From an uncultured Clostridia bacterium (GTDB lineage: Bacteria > Bacillota > Clostridia > TANB77 > CAG-508), in the NCBI GenBank assembly GCA_944389225.1, contig CALXLP010000011.1, positions 1 through 37,394 of the forward strand: DNA of 37,394 bases, written 5' to 3'. A model generated the notes under the pieces. The model was not told where the DNA came from. It saw nothing but the letters and a program-made list of their open reading frames with translations, and did no database searches. Positions within the stretch are counted from its first letter, which is position 1, and every line of letters starts with the position of its first letter. Of this stretch, positions 31,309 to 37,394 are shown piece by piece. The translations under genes were made by a program, and so were the position numbers.

Positions 31309-32424
31309 ATGAATCAATATGAAAGAGATAATGTAGAACAAATAAAAAAAGAAATTAAAGCATATGAAGAAAAAAGTGGCAAAATGCCTAAAGAAAAAAA
31401 GGCATATTATATTTATAGAAGAATGGGAGAAATTTATTCGTATAGAGAAGCATATGCTTTATTAGAAGTTTTGCATAATATGAAAGATTATATGAGGAAA
31501 ATAGAAATATTTCAAGAAGGAACAGATGAGGATGGAGTAGCAATATGTACAGATATGAATAAGGCTTGTGTAGAATTTATGAGAGAAATGGGAATAAATG
31601 CTAAATACTTAGATGTTGAAGCTGATGAAACACAATTATATCATCCTGATGGGTGTTTTGAAGTAGAAGGAAAATATTATTTTTTTAATTTAGTACCTGA
31701 CTTAATGAGAATACAAACTGGAATGAGAACTAGAAATTTTGGTACTTCACAACAAAGATTAAAAGAAAAATTTAAAAATGGTGTTCCAGATTATGATAGA
31801 GAAGATGTACTGATTAGAATGAATAAGGAAAATGATAAAAAACCTTTTACAGAAATTCCAGAAGAAACAATAGAAAAATGGGATAATGAGTTTGGATTTA
31901 CATATAAAGGGCTATATACAAATGAAGTATTAGAATTGATGGAAAAAGAATGTTATGATAAAGCCTTTATGGAGGAATTTTTTGAGACAAAACAGCCAGA
32001 TGAATTGGTACAACGAAAGTTTGAATTTATTATGAAATATGTAGGAATTATTAGAACAGTTAGAGAAAAAAAGATGGGAAATGTAGAGGCAGCAGACTAC
32101 TATTTAAAGTTATTTGAAAAAATCATGACAAAGCAGGAATTTAATAAGTATATGACACTATGTATGGGATTTATAGAAGAAAATGAAAGAAGAAAGTTAA
32201 AGAATATAGTAATTATACAAAAGGAAAAAGAAAATGTGTATTATTTATATAATGCAGAAAAACAAATTTATGAGAAAGTAGAAACAGAAGAACTAATAAA
32301 TCAAGGAATCCAATATTATAGTTATAAAAGAAAAGCAGATGTGCCAATAACAACATTAATTGATGAGAAAGAAAAAGAATTATTAGAAAGAAATAAGGAA
32401 CATTCAGCAGATATTATGTTATAA
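31309..32424 (+). CDS. Unknown protein with a transglutaminase-like Cys-His signature
   Basis: 371 residues, soluble, no signal peptide, not recognised as a named family. Residues 75-131 contain DGVAICTDMNKACVEFMREMG (Cys80 at the start of a helix), then LYHPDGCFEVEGKYYFFNLVPDL (His112, Asn127, Asp131). This order, Cys on a helix followed by a His-led strand pair with a Gly-Lys-Tyr turn and an Asn/Asp, is reminiscent of the transglutaminase/papain-like fold seen in bacterial cysteine proteases. The rest is charged and helical, with a C-terminal part rich in Lys/Glu. The ATG follows GTGAGGAT. It lies between holA and a SleB-like gene. The fold call is a visual inference and the function is unknown. 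Confidence 0.6.
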   Translation: MNQYERDNVEQIKKEIKAYEEKSGKMPKEKKAYYIYRRMGEIYSYREAYALLEVLHNMKDYMRKIEIFQEGTDEDGVAICTDMNKACVEFMREMGINAKYLDVEADETQLYHPDGCFEVEGKYYFFNLVPDLMRIQTGMRTRNFGTSQQRLKEKFKNGVPDYDREDVLIRMNKENDKKPFTEIPEETIEKWDNEFGFTYKGLYTNEVLELMEKECYDKAFMEEFFETKQPDELVQRKFEFIMKYVGIIRTVREKKMGNVEAADYYLKLFEKIMTKQEFNKYMTLCMGFIEENERRKLKNIVIIQKEKENVYYLYNAEKQIYEKVETEELINQGIQYYSYKRKADVPITTLIDEKEKELLERNKEHSADIML

Positions 32425-32488
32425 TGTATAATAAATCTCAATATTGCTAAAAATAAGGATAAGAATTTTTAGTAAAGGTGATTTTAAG

Positions 32489-33181
32489 ATGAAATTAAGA
32501 AGAAATACAAGAAAAATATTTATTGTATGCATAATGACTGTATCGATTATATCTACCATTGCATATATATTTCCTAGAAATAATGAAGTAGAAGCCTTAT
32601 CAAAATATGGTTCAAGAGGAGATGAAGTCACACAAATCCAAACCAAATTAAAACGATGGGGATATTATAATGGAAATATAGACGGAATCTATGGAAGTCA
32701 AACACAAGAAGCAGTTCGATATTTTCAAAGGAAAAACGGATTAACGGTTGATGGAATTGCAGGACCAAAAACATTAGCAGCAATGGGAATTACAAGTTCA
32801 TCATCAGGTTCAACATCATCTTCTAGTAATAGTAGTAATGTCAATTTATTAGCTAGATTAATTTATGGAGAAGCAAGAGGAGAACCATATACAGGACAGG
32901 TTGCTGTTGGAGCAGTTGTGATGAATCGAGTAAAAAGTAGTTCATTTCCAAACAGCATTTCAGGTGTTATTTACCAATCAGGTGCATTTGATGCAGTTAG
33001 CGATGGGCAAATCAATTTAACACCAGATGCAACTGCTAAAAAAGCAGCACAAGATGCAATTAATGGATGGGATCCTAGTTATGGAGCTATTTATTATTTC
33101 AATCCATCAACAGCGACCAATAAATGGATATGGTCAAGACCAATGACTGTAACCATTGGAAGACATAGATTTTGTAAATAA
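32489..33181 (+). CDS. Spore cortex-lytic-type cell wall hydrolase (SleB-like)
   Basis: 230 residues from ATG 32489, which follows AAAGGTGA; earlier in-frame codons lack a site. Residues about 8-27 form a signal or anchor helix. A peptidoglycan-binding domain (PG_binding_1) spans about 41-100: GSRGDEVTQIQTKLKRWGYY, NIDGIYGSQTQEAV, FQRKNGLTVDGIAGPKT. A Ser-rich linker (102-117) leads to a Hydrolase_2/SleB catalytic domain: LLARLIYGEARGEPY with the catalytic Glu at about 128, GQVAVGAVVMNRV, FDAVSDGQI and YYFNPSTATNKWIWSRP. SleB is a lytic transglycosylase cleaving spore cortex during germination; homologues such as CwlJ and vegetative relatives share the domain. I cannot say whether this copy is spore-specific. 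Confidence 0.9.
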   Translation: MKLRRNTRKIFIVCIMTVSIISTIAYIFPRNNEVEALSKYGSRGDEVTQIQTKLKRWGYYNGNIDGIYGSQTQEAVRYFQRKNGLTVDGIAGPKTLAAMGITSSSSGSTSSSSNSSNVNLLARLIYGEARGEPYTGQVAVGAVVMNRVKSSSFPNSISGVIYQSGAFDAVSDGQINLTPDATAKKAAQDAINGWDPSYGAIYYFNPSTATNKWIWSRPMTVTIGRHRFCK

Positions 33182-33229
33182 GAAAAACTTGCGTTGACGA
33201 TAAAAAATACAAATTTTTCATATAAAAAG

Positions 33230-33269
33230 AAGGGGACGGCAATACTTTTTAAGGTACGCCGTCCTTTTC
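33230..33269. terminator. Bidirectional terminator between the SleB-like gene and the orphan gene
   Basis: GGACGGC (33234-33240) pairs with GCCGTCC (33258-33264), followed by TTTTC; A- and G-rich flanks extend it weakly. It is GC-richer than its surroundings. Confidence 0.7.
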
Positions 33270-33287
33270 TGTGTGGTCATGCAACAA

Positions 33288-33653
33288 TCAAGAAAATCTT
33301 TCAATGCGTGGATTTAACTTTGGGATTAATCCTGAACTTTTTATGAAATTTTTCAGAAACAGAAGTAACTGAGATTCGTTTATCTCAGACTTTTCTCTGA
33401 TAATCACATAATTGAATTTTCCGGATGTGATGAAGATTCCAAAGTATCCAATAACTGTTTTTTCTCCTGTAATTAAAATACGGTAGACATCATAGTCCTC
33501 TCGTAATGAAACCATAGGAAAAGGAAACAGGTCGAAATGTTGCTTTGTTTGCTGAGGTTCAGAATCGGAAACAGGAATTTCTATTGGCTGTTTAGCCTCA
33601 ATAGTTTCCTTTAAAACTTTTGTGTTTTTTCTCCGTTTTTTCTTTCTACTCAT
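33288..33653 (-). CDS. Orphan protein of unknown function with a basic N-terminus
   Basis: 121 residues from ATG 33653; AGGAGGG lies about 10 bases upstream, and the frame upstream of it has no site. The N-terminus is strongly basic (MSRKKKRRKNTKVLKE). A polar stretch with QQTKQHFDLFPFP follows, then a compact alpha/beta part (YDVYRILITGEKTVIGYFGIFITSGKFNYVIIREKSE) and a helix (QLLLFLKNFIKSSGL). It is not recognised. The compact part has strand-turn-strand character and may be a small ligand- or nucleic-acid-binding fold. By eye it appears richer in G+C than neighbouring genes. It is monocistronic with its own strong promoter and terminator. Confidence 0.65.
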   Translation of the reverse strand: MSRKKKRRKNTKVLKETIEAKQPIEIPVSDSEPQQTKQHFDLFPFPMVSLREDYDVYRILITGEKTVIGYFGIFITSGKFNYVIIREKSEINESQLLLFLKNFIKSSGLIPKLNPRIERFS

Positions 33654-33688
33654 AATTATACCACCCTCCTGTAGTTTTATATAAAAAA

Positions 33689-33717
33689 AGTATATAGATA
33701 AAATCATATAAAGTCAA
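33689..33717 (-). promoter_or_regulatory. Promoter of the basic orphan gene
   Basis: On the minus strand: TTGACT (33712-33717), 17-bp spacer, TATACT (33689-33694). Confidence 0.75.
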
Positions 33718-33735
33718 TAAAAATATAAAAAGGAT

Positions 33736-33764
33736 TTGAATACAAATAAACAGTATGTTAGAAT
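33736..33764 (+). promoter_or_regulatory. Promoter of recG
   Basis: TTGAAT at 33736-33741, 17-bp spacer, TAGAAT at 33759-33764 with TGT before it (extended -10). It is divergent from the orphan gene's promoter. Confidence 0.65.
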
Positions 33765-33808
33765 GAAGAAAGAAAAAATGTATACCTTGAGAAGGGAATG
33801 AGATTAAC

Positions 33809-35854
33809 ATGATAGATTTAGAAAAAGATGTAAAATATATAAAAGGTGTAGGACCCAATAGAGTAAAACTATTAAATAAATTAGGAATATTTACATTAAA
33901 AGATTTAATTACATATTATCCAAGAACCTATGAAGATAGAAGCAAGCCAAAAAATATTGCAGAATGTATAGATGGTGAAGAAGTATTAATTGAAGCATAT
34001 GCTAGTGGCAGAGTAAGTGATGTAAGACTTAGAGGGAAAACTATGCAAAAATTGGTAATCAGAGATGAAACAGGTGTGGCAACAGCAGTTTGGTTTAATC
34101 AAAGTTATTTAAAAAATAAATTTGAGCAAGGAAAAAAATATACGTTTTATGGGAAGGTGAATAATACCTTTGGCAGAATTACCATAAATTCACCAGTTTT
34201 TGATGAGGAGGGAAAAACATCTAATACTGGAAAAATTATTCCCATATATCCATTAACATTTAGTTTGTCACAAAATACCATTAGAAAAATTATGGAAAAT
34301 GCGATAAAAGAAGTAGAAGGAAATCTAGAAGAAACTTTGCCAGAATATATATTAAAAGAATATCATTTAGAAGGGATTAATGAAGCAACTAAAAGCATTC
34401 ATTTTCCACAAGAATTTAAAGATTTTAATATGGCAAGAAATCGATTAGCTTTTGAAGAACTATTAACCATGCAATTGGCATTATTGGAATTAAAAAATAG
34501 TTATATGAATGAAGAAAAAGGAATTCAATTTAGTAAAGATGTTCACATGTCAGATATTATTAACAAATTACCATTTCGCTTGACTAATGCCCAAAGACGA
34601 GTCCTAGAAGAAATTGATAATAATATGGAATCTGAGAAGCCAATGAACCGATTATTACAAGGAGATGTTGGCTCAGGAAAAACGGTTATTGCCATGTGTG
34701 CAGCATATAAAGCAGTAAAATGTGGCTATCAAGCAGCTATTATGGCACCAACAGCTATTCTTGCAACACAACATTTAGAGAATTTTAAAAAGATATTTGA
34801 TGAATTAGATATCAAATGTGAATTATTAATTTCAGCCATGACGAAAAAGAAAAAAACAGAATTACTAGAAAGACTAAAAAATGGAGAAATTGATATTTTA
34901 ATTGGAACACATGCTTTATTACAAGAAAATGTAGAATTTAAAAATTTAGGATTAGTCGTAACAGATGAGCAACACCGTTTTGGTGTAAAACAAAGAACAA
35001 CTATTGTGGAAAAAGGACAAAATCCAGATGTATTGGTTATGACAGCAACCCCAATTCCTAGAACATTGGCTTTAATATTATATGGAGATCTTGACATTTC
35101 TATTATTGATGAATTACCACCAAACAGAAAAAAGATAGATACATTTGCAGTAACCAAAGGAATGGAAGATAGAATTAACAACTTTATCAAAGTACAATTG
35201 AAAGAAGGTAGACAAGCATATATTGTATGCCCATTGGTAGAAGAAAATGAAGAACTAGATTTAAAATCAGTAGAAAAGTTATATGAAAAATGTAAAACAG
35301 AAATCTTTCCAGAATATAGAGTAGAATATATACATGGAAAAATGAAAGCCAAAGATAAAGATGACATTATGATGAGATTTAAAAATAAAGAGATTGATAT
35401 ATTAATTTCAACAACTGTTATTGAAGTTGGTGTAGATGTACCAAATGCCAATATTATGGTAATAGAAGATGCTCAAAGATTTGGACTAGCACAATTACAT
35501 CAATTAAGAGGAAGAGTTGGAAGAGGAGAATATAAATCCTATTGTATTTTAAAATATGAAGGCAAGGGTGAAACTGTTAGAAAAAGAATGAAAGTTATGT
35601 GTGATACCAATGATGGATTTATCATCTCAGAGAAAGACTTAGAATTAAGAGGGTCTGGAGATTTCTTTGGAACTATGCAACATGGACTTCCAGAATTTAA
35701 AATTGCTAACCTATTTGAGGATATGAATATATTAAAAGTGGCACAAGAGGTAGCTATTAAAATTATTGGTAAAGATCCAAAACTAGAAAAAGAGGAAAAT
35801 GCAAGATTAAAAAGACTAATTAGAGATAAGTTTACAAAGAGAATAGAGATATAA
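33809..35854 (+). CDS. recG: ATP-dependent DNA helicase RecG
   Basis: A 681-residue superfamily 2 helicase that remodels stalled forks and branched DNA. The N-terminal wedge/OB domain has KYIKGVGPNRVKLLNKLGI and DLITYYPRTYEDR, then VRDVRL-type strands. Helicase motifs: MNRLLQGDVGSGKTVIAM (Walker A at about 285), MAPTAILATQH, DEQHRFGVKQR (about 386), MTATPIPRTLAL, STTVIEVGVDVPNA and QLHQLRGRVGRGEYKSYC (about 565). RSGDFFGTMQHGLPEFK-type ending (here RGSGDFFGTMQHGLPEFK) is specific to RecG. Length is normal. A terminator follows directly. In many Bacillota recG lies near the fatty acid or ribosome genes; here it stands alone between orphan genes. Confidence 0.97.
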   Translation: MIDLEKDVKYIKGVGPNRVKLLNKLGIFTLKDLITYYPRTYEDRSKPKNIAECIDGEEVLIEAYASGRVSDVRLRGKTMQKLVIRDETGVATAVWFNQSYLKNKFEQGKKYTFYGKVNNTFGRITINSPVFDEEGKTSNTGKIIPIYPLTFSLSQNTIRKIMENAIKEVEGNLEETLPEYILKEYHLEGINEATKSIHFPQEFKDFNMARNRLAFEELLTMQLALLELKNSYMNEEKGIQFSKDVHMSDIINKLPFRLTNAQRRVLEEIDNNMESEKPMNRLLQGDVGSGKTVIAMCAAYKAVKCGYQAAIMAPTAILATQHLENFKKIFDELDIKCELLISAMTKKKKTELLERLKNGEIDILIGTHALLQENVEFKNLGLVVTDEQHRFGVKQRTTIVEKGQNPDVLVMTATPIPRTLALILYGDLDISIIDELPPNRKKIDTFAVTKGMEDRINNFIKVQLKEGRQAYIVCPLVEENEELDLKSVEKLYEKCKTEIFPEYRVEYIHGKMKAKDKDDIMMRFKNKEIDILISTTVIEVGVDVPNANIMVIEDAQRFGLAQLHQLRGRVGRGEYKSYCILKYEGKGETVRKRMKVMCDTNDGFIISEKDLELRGSGDFFGTMQHGLPEFKIANLFEDMNILKVAQEVAIKIIGKDPKLEKEENARLKRLIRDKFTKRIEI

Positions 35855-35869
35855 TATTTGAGAAACTCG

Positions 35870-35902
35870 GAAGAAGGTATTGAGGGATACCTTCTTCATT
35901 TT
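35870..35902 (+). terminator. Terminator of recG
   Basis: GAAGAAGGTAT (35870-35880), loop TGAGGG, ATACCTTCTTC (35887-35897), then ATTTTAC. The following 170 bases are very A-rich, with repeated TGTAAAATAT; a promoter for the next gene is likely there, but I cannot place it. Confidence 0.8.
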
Positions 35903-36073
35903 ACTATATAAAAATAAATGTGACAAAATATAAAATGTAAAAAAATGTAAATATAATACATAGTAAAAATAGAACTTTGTAAAAAATAAAAATAATTAAC
36001 TGTAAAATATTGTAAAATATAAAAATATTGAAGCAGAAAACTTTAGAAACAATCAAAGCTAAGGAGGAAAATG

Positions 36074-36418
36074 ATGACAAAAGAAGCAGGAGTAATCGCA
36101 TTAAAAGAAGAAAGTGAAGCTCGGTCAATAACAGCACAATTAGGATTGTGCAGAGAGTTAAAAGGAACGCACATTATTCAAGAATTCGTCACCGGAAAAA
36201 GAAAAACAGAAAAACTAAGTGATTTAGAAGTAGAGATGGTTCTTTATGCTTGGGACAGTAGGTACTGTGTGCCAAGAGCATTGCTGACACCCGGAGAGAA
36301 GACGCAAGTGCTGGTTGATAATGTAAATTTGACAAAAGAGGAAGAAGAAAAAAATAAGGAGTTCAATAGAAGAAAAGTGAAACATATCGAAAGATATGTA
36401 AAAACAATTTTGGCTTAA
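36074..36418 (+). CDS. Orphan protein of unknown function
   Basis: 114 residues. AGGAGG (36062-36067) is 3 bases from ATG 36071 and 6 bases from ATG 36074, so I prefer the second. It is soluble, with no signal or membrane helix. Recognisable stretches are ITAQLGLCRELKGTHIIQEFV and LSDLEVEMVLYAWDSRYCVPRALLTPGEKTQVLVDN, followed by a Lys/Glu-rich helical end. No family is recognised. By eye the G+C of the coding region is above that of its neighbours, and a strong hairpin terminator follows, as with the other orphan genes in this window. The function is unknown. Confidence 0.7.
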   Translation: MTKEAGVIALKEESEARSITAQLGLCRELKGTHIIQEFVTGKRKTEKLSDLEVEMVLYAWDSRYCVPRALLTPGEKTQVLVDNVNLTKEEEEKNKEFNRRKVKHIERYVKTILA

Positions 36419-36440
36419 AAAGGGAATAAGTCATTATTTT

Positions 36441-36477
36441 AGGCGTTAAGGCTATCTTAACGCCTATTGACTTTTTA
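36441..36477 (+). terminator. Terminator of the orphan gene
   Basis: AGGCGTTAAG (36441-36450), short loop, CTTAACGCCT (36456-36465), with a T run after a 6-base gap (36472-36476). Confidence 0.7.
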
Positions 36478-36528
36478 TAAAAAACATATTAATATATATC
36501 TATAAAATAAAAAAGGATGTCGATATAT

Positions 36529-36720
36529 ATGTTTCAACTAATTATAAAATTAATTGGTTTAATAATGGTTTTAGTGGGTGTTATTTTAATATATGATGCA
36601 AGAATTATTACAAAAAGATTTTTTGGTTTTGGAGATCAAAATGAAGGCTCAAATGGATTGAAAATATTGGGATTTCTACTAGCCATAGCAGGTGGTTTGA
36701 TAATTTATTTTTCTATGTAA
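36529..36720 (+). CDS. Small two-helix membrane protein of unknown function
   Basis: 63 residues from ATG 36529. AAAGGA (36512-36517) would overlap the alternative ATG at 36517, so the later start is likelier, though its 11-base spacing is long. Two hydrophobic helices (LIIKLIGLIMVLVGVILI and ILGFLLAIAGGLIIYF) flank a conserved-looking polar loop, ARIITKRFFGFGDQNEGSNG. Short proteins of this kind occur in clostridia without a known function. It is just upstream of the tRNA-Leu gene. Confidence 0.7.
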   Translation: MFQLIIKLIGLIMVLVGVILIYDARIITKRFFGFGDQNEGSNGLKILGFLLAIAGGLIIYFSM

Positions 36721-36735
36721 AATTTATAAAAACTA

Positions 36736-36765
36736 TTGACAATAAAAATGGATTTGTGCTAATAT
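36736..36765 (+). promoter_or_regulatory. Promoter of tRNA-Leu
   Basis: Consensus TTGACA at 36736-36741, 18-bp spacer, TAATAT at 36760-36765, about 20 bases before the tRNA. Confidence 0.7.
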
Positions 36766-36786
36766 ATTTATTGTTAGTTTATATAT

Positions 36787-36870
36787 GCGGATGTGGCGGA
36801 ACTGGTAGACGCGCTGGTCTTAGGAACCAGTGCCAACGGCGTGGGGGTTCGAGTCCCTTCATCCGCACCA
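36787..36870 (+). tRNA. tRNA-Leu (anticodon UAG)
   Basis: The acceptor stem GCGGATG (36787-36793) pairs with CATCCGC (36860-36866), discriminator A and encoded CCA (36868-36870). The D arm contains ACTGGTAGACGC. The anticodon stem CTGGT/ACCAG encloses CTTAGGA with anticodon TAG at 36821-36823. The long variable arm (TGCCAACGGCGT) marks a class II leucine tRNA, and the T arm is GGGGGTTCGAGTCCC. It reads CUA and related CUN codons. Confidence 0.97.
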
Positions 36871-36926
36871 ATAAAGGTTTTCTGACATTTCAAGAAATTG
36901 AAATCTTAGAAAACCTTTATTTTTTT
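36871..36926 (+). terminator. Terminator of tRNA-Leu
   Basis: ATAAAGGTTTTCT (36871-36883) pairs with AGAAAACCTTTAT (36908-36920), then six T. A second inverted repeat (ATTTCAA ... TTGAAAT) extends the stem inside the loop. Confidence 0.85.
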
Positions 36927-37000
36927 CTAAGTGTTTACGCTAAAATCTGGAATCAAAGTGACAAACGGAGATGGTAAAGCTACACCATAGAAGAAAAAAG

Positions 37001-37037
37001 TTGTGTTTTAGAAAACATGAAGCCTTCTAAAACACAA
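37001..37037 (-). terminator. Hairpin with a T run on the minus strand only
   Basis: TTGTGTTTTAGAA (37001-37013) pairs with TTCTAAAACACAA (37025-37037). The only adjacent T run lies on the minus strand, so it would terminate leftward transcripts. No minus-strand gene is present to its right in the window, so its role is unclear. Nothing else is seen between 36927 and 37087. Confidence 0.4.
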
Positions 37038-37087
37038 AAAATTGAGTAAATTAAATAAAAAAATAAAAAAACAAAATCACACGATTC

Positions 37088-37115
37088 ATACTCTCAGAAA
37101 TGAGAGTATTTTTGT
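37088..37115 (+). terminator. Hairpin terminator
   Basis: ATACTCTCA (37088-37096), GAAA tetraloop, TGAGAGTAT (37101-37109), followed by TTTTG. Confidence 0.7.
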
Positions 37116-37143
37116 TGATTATCCTTTTTATTTATAATATAAT
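37115..37143 (+). promoter_or_regulatory. Promoter of the last gene
   Basis: TTGATT at 37115-37120, 17-bp spacer, TATAAT at 37138-37143. Confidence 0.65.
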
Positions 37144-37187
37144 ATATATGAATTTATCAAAATGTAATATTCATAAAGGAGTACGAA

Positions 37188-37394
37188 ATGAATTTAATTA
37201 AATTTTTGAAGGAATATAAATCATATAAAAGAAGGAGTGGACATAGAGCATTAATATCACAAAAAGATAAAAAAAAGAATATTATTCGATTCATTCAATT
37301 AAAACAGTTTGAGAAAGAATATTCAGATATATTATTTAAACGTTTTAGAATAATGCGTGATTTAGATGATTATCAAATGCTTATAGATGTATTT
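37188..37394 (+). CDS. N-terminal part of an unidentified protein (runs off the window)
   Basis: The ATG at 37188 follows AAAGGAG by 6 bases, and the frame is open to the window end (69 codons). The visible part is very basic and hydrophilic (LKEYKSYKRRSGHRALISQK, then KKKNIIRFIQLKQF), without a signal peptide or membrane helix. It has its own promoter. The fragment is too short to name. Confidence 0.65.
   Translation, partial: MNLIKFLKEYKSYKRRSGHRALISQKDKKKNIIRFIQLKQFEKEYSDILFKRFRIMRDLDDYQMLIDVF

Noticed and set aside
34729..35451. A 240-residue open frame antisense to recG.
   Set aside because: recG is unambiguous on the other strand. The antisense product is Ser/Phe-rich shadow coding of an AT-rich gene, with no ribosome site.
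36756..36977. A 73-residue open frame.
   Set aside because: It runs through the tRNA-Leu gene and its terminator.
1..37394. CRISPR arrays, prophage genes, insertion sequences with transposases, and a replication origin.
   Set aside because: I saw no regularly spaced direct repeats, no transposase, integrase or phage structural genes, and no cluster of DnaA boxes.

Overview
The window is about 37 kb of AT-rich, densely coded DNA. Three things point to a Gram-positive low-GC bacterium (Bacillota, most likely class Clostridia): strong AGGAGG-type ribosome sites, sigma-A promoters with many extended -10 boxes (TGnTATAAT), and the gene set (addA, rqcH, der-plsY-gpsA, yvcK, a type A RNase P RNA). 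A SleB-like cortex hydrolase suggests, but does not prove, a spore former. Most of the window is chromosomal housekeeping sequence. I cannot name a genus.

Layout. 1-4.6 kb: end of an unknown gene, rdgB, addA. 4.6-7.2 kb: a small membrane protein and rqcH converge on a 365-bp palindromic repeat element that supplies the last 17 codons of rqcH. 7.3-12.8 kb: a NagZ-like glycosidase, then an apparent operon der-plsY-(membrane protein)-gpsA-(zinc-ribbon protein). 12.8-16.1 kb: a second hairpin element, dtd, two unknown genes, rnpB, and an RluA-family pseudouridine synthase broken by one extra base. 16.1-18.5 kb: a tandem duplication of a pilin-like gene with its upstream region. 18.5-21 kb: trmB and pyrG, the latter with an attenuator-like leader. 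21-22 kb: two orphan genes on the minus strand with near-identical promoters and leaders. 22-24 kb: an nfeD-slipin pair. 24-29.3 kb: a third pilin-like gene, murB, yvcK and a GH133 debranching enzyme. 29.3-33.2 kb: a third hairpin element, ruvC, holA, an unknown transglutaminase-like protein and a SleB-like hydrolase. 33.2-37.4 kb: an orphan gene, recG, another orphan gene, a small membrane protein, tRNA-Leu(UAG) and the start of a further gene.

The most interesting system is at 16.2-17.6 kb. Each of the two tandem pilin-like genes is preceded by a segment of about 200 bp bounded by perfect inverted repeats (21 and 25 bp). Each segment carries a near-consensus promoter (TTGACA-17-TATTAT or TTGACA-17-TATCAT) pointing away from the pilin gene. 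Inverting the segment would aim that promoter at the gene. The two repeat pairs differ from each other, yet the arms match within each pair. This is what two independent phase-variable (invertible) promoter switches, both in the OFF orientation, would look like. No recombinase gene lies in the window.

Other notable points are a family of long hairpin elements with shared internal-loop sequences, a pyrG leader in which an A9 run followed by CC forms one side of a terminator, and a few orphan genes that look richer in G+C than their surroundings. All functions are read from sequence motifs by eye; no database search was run.
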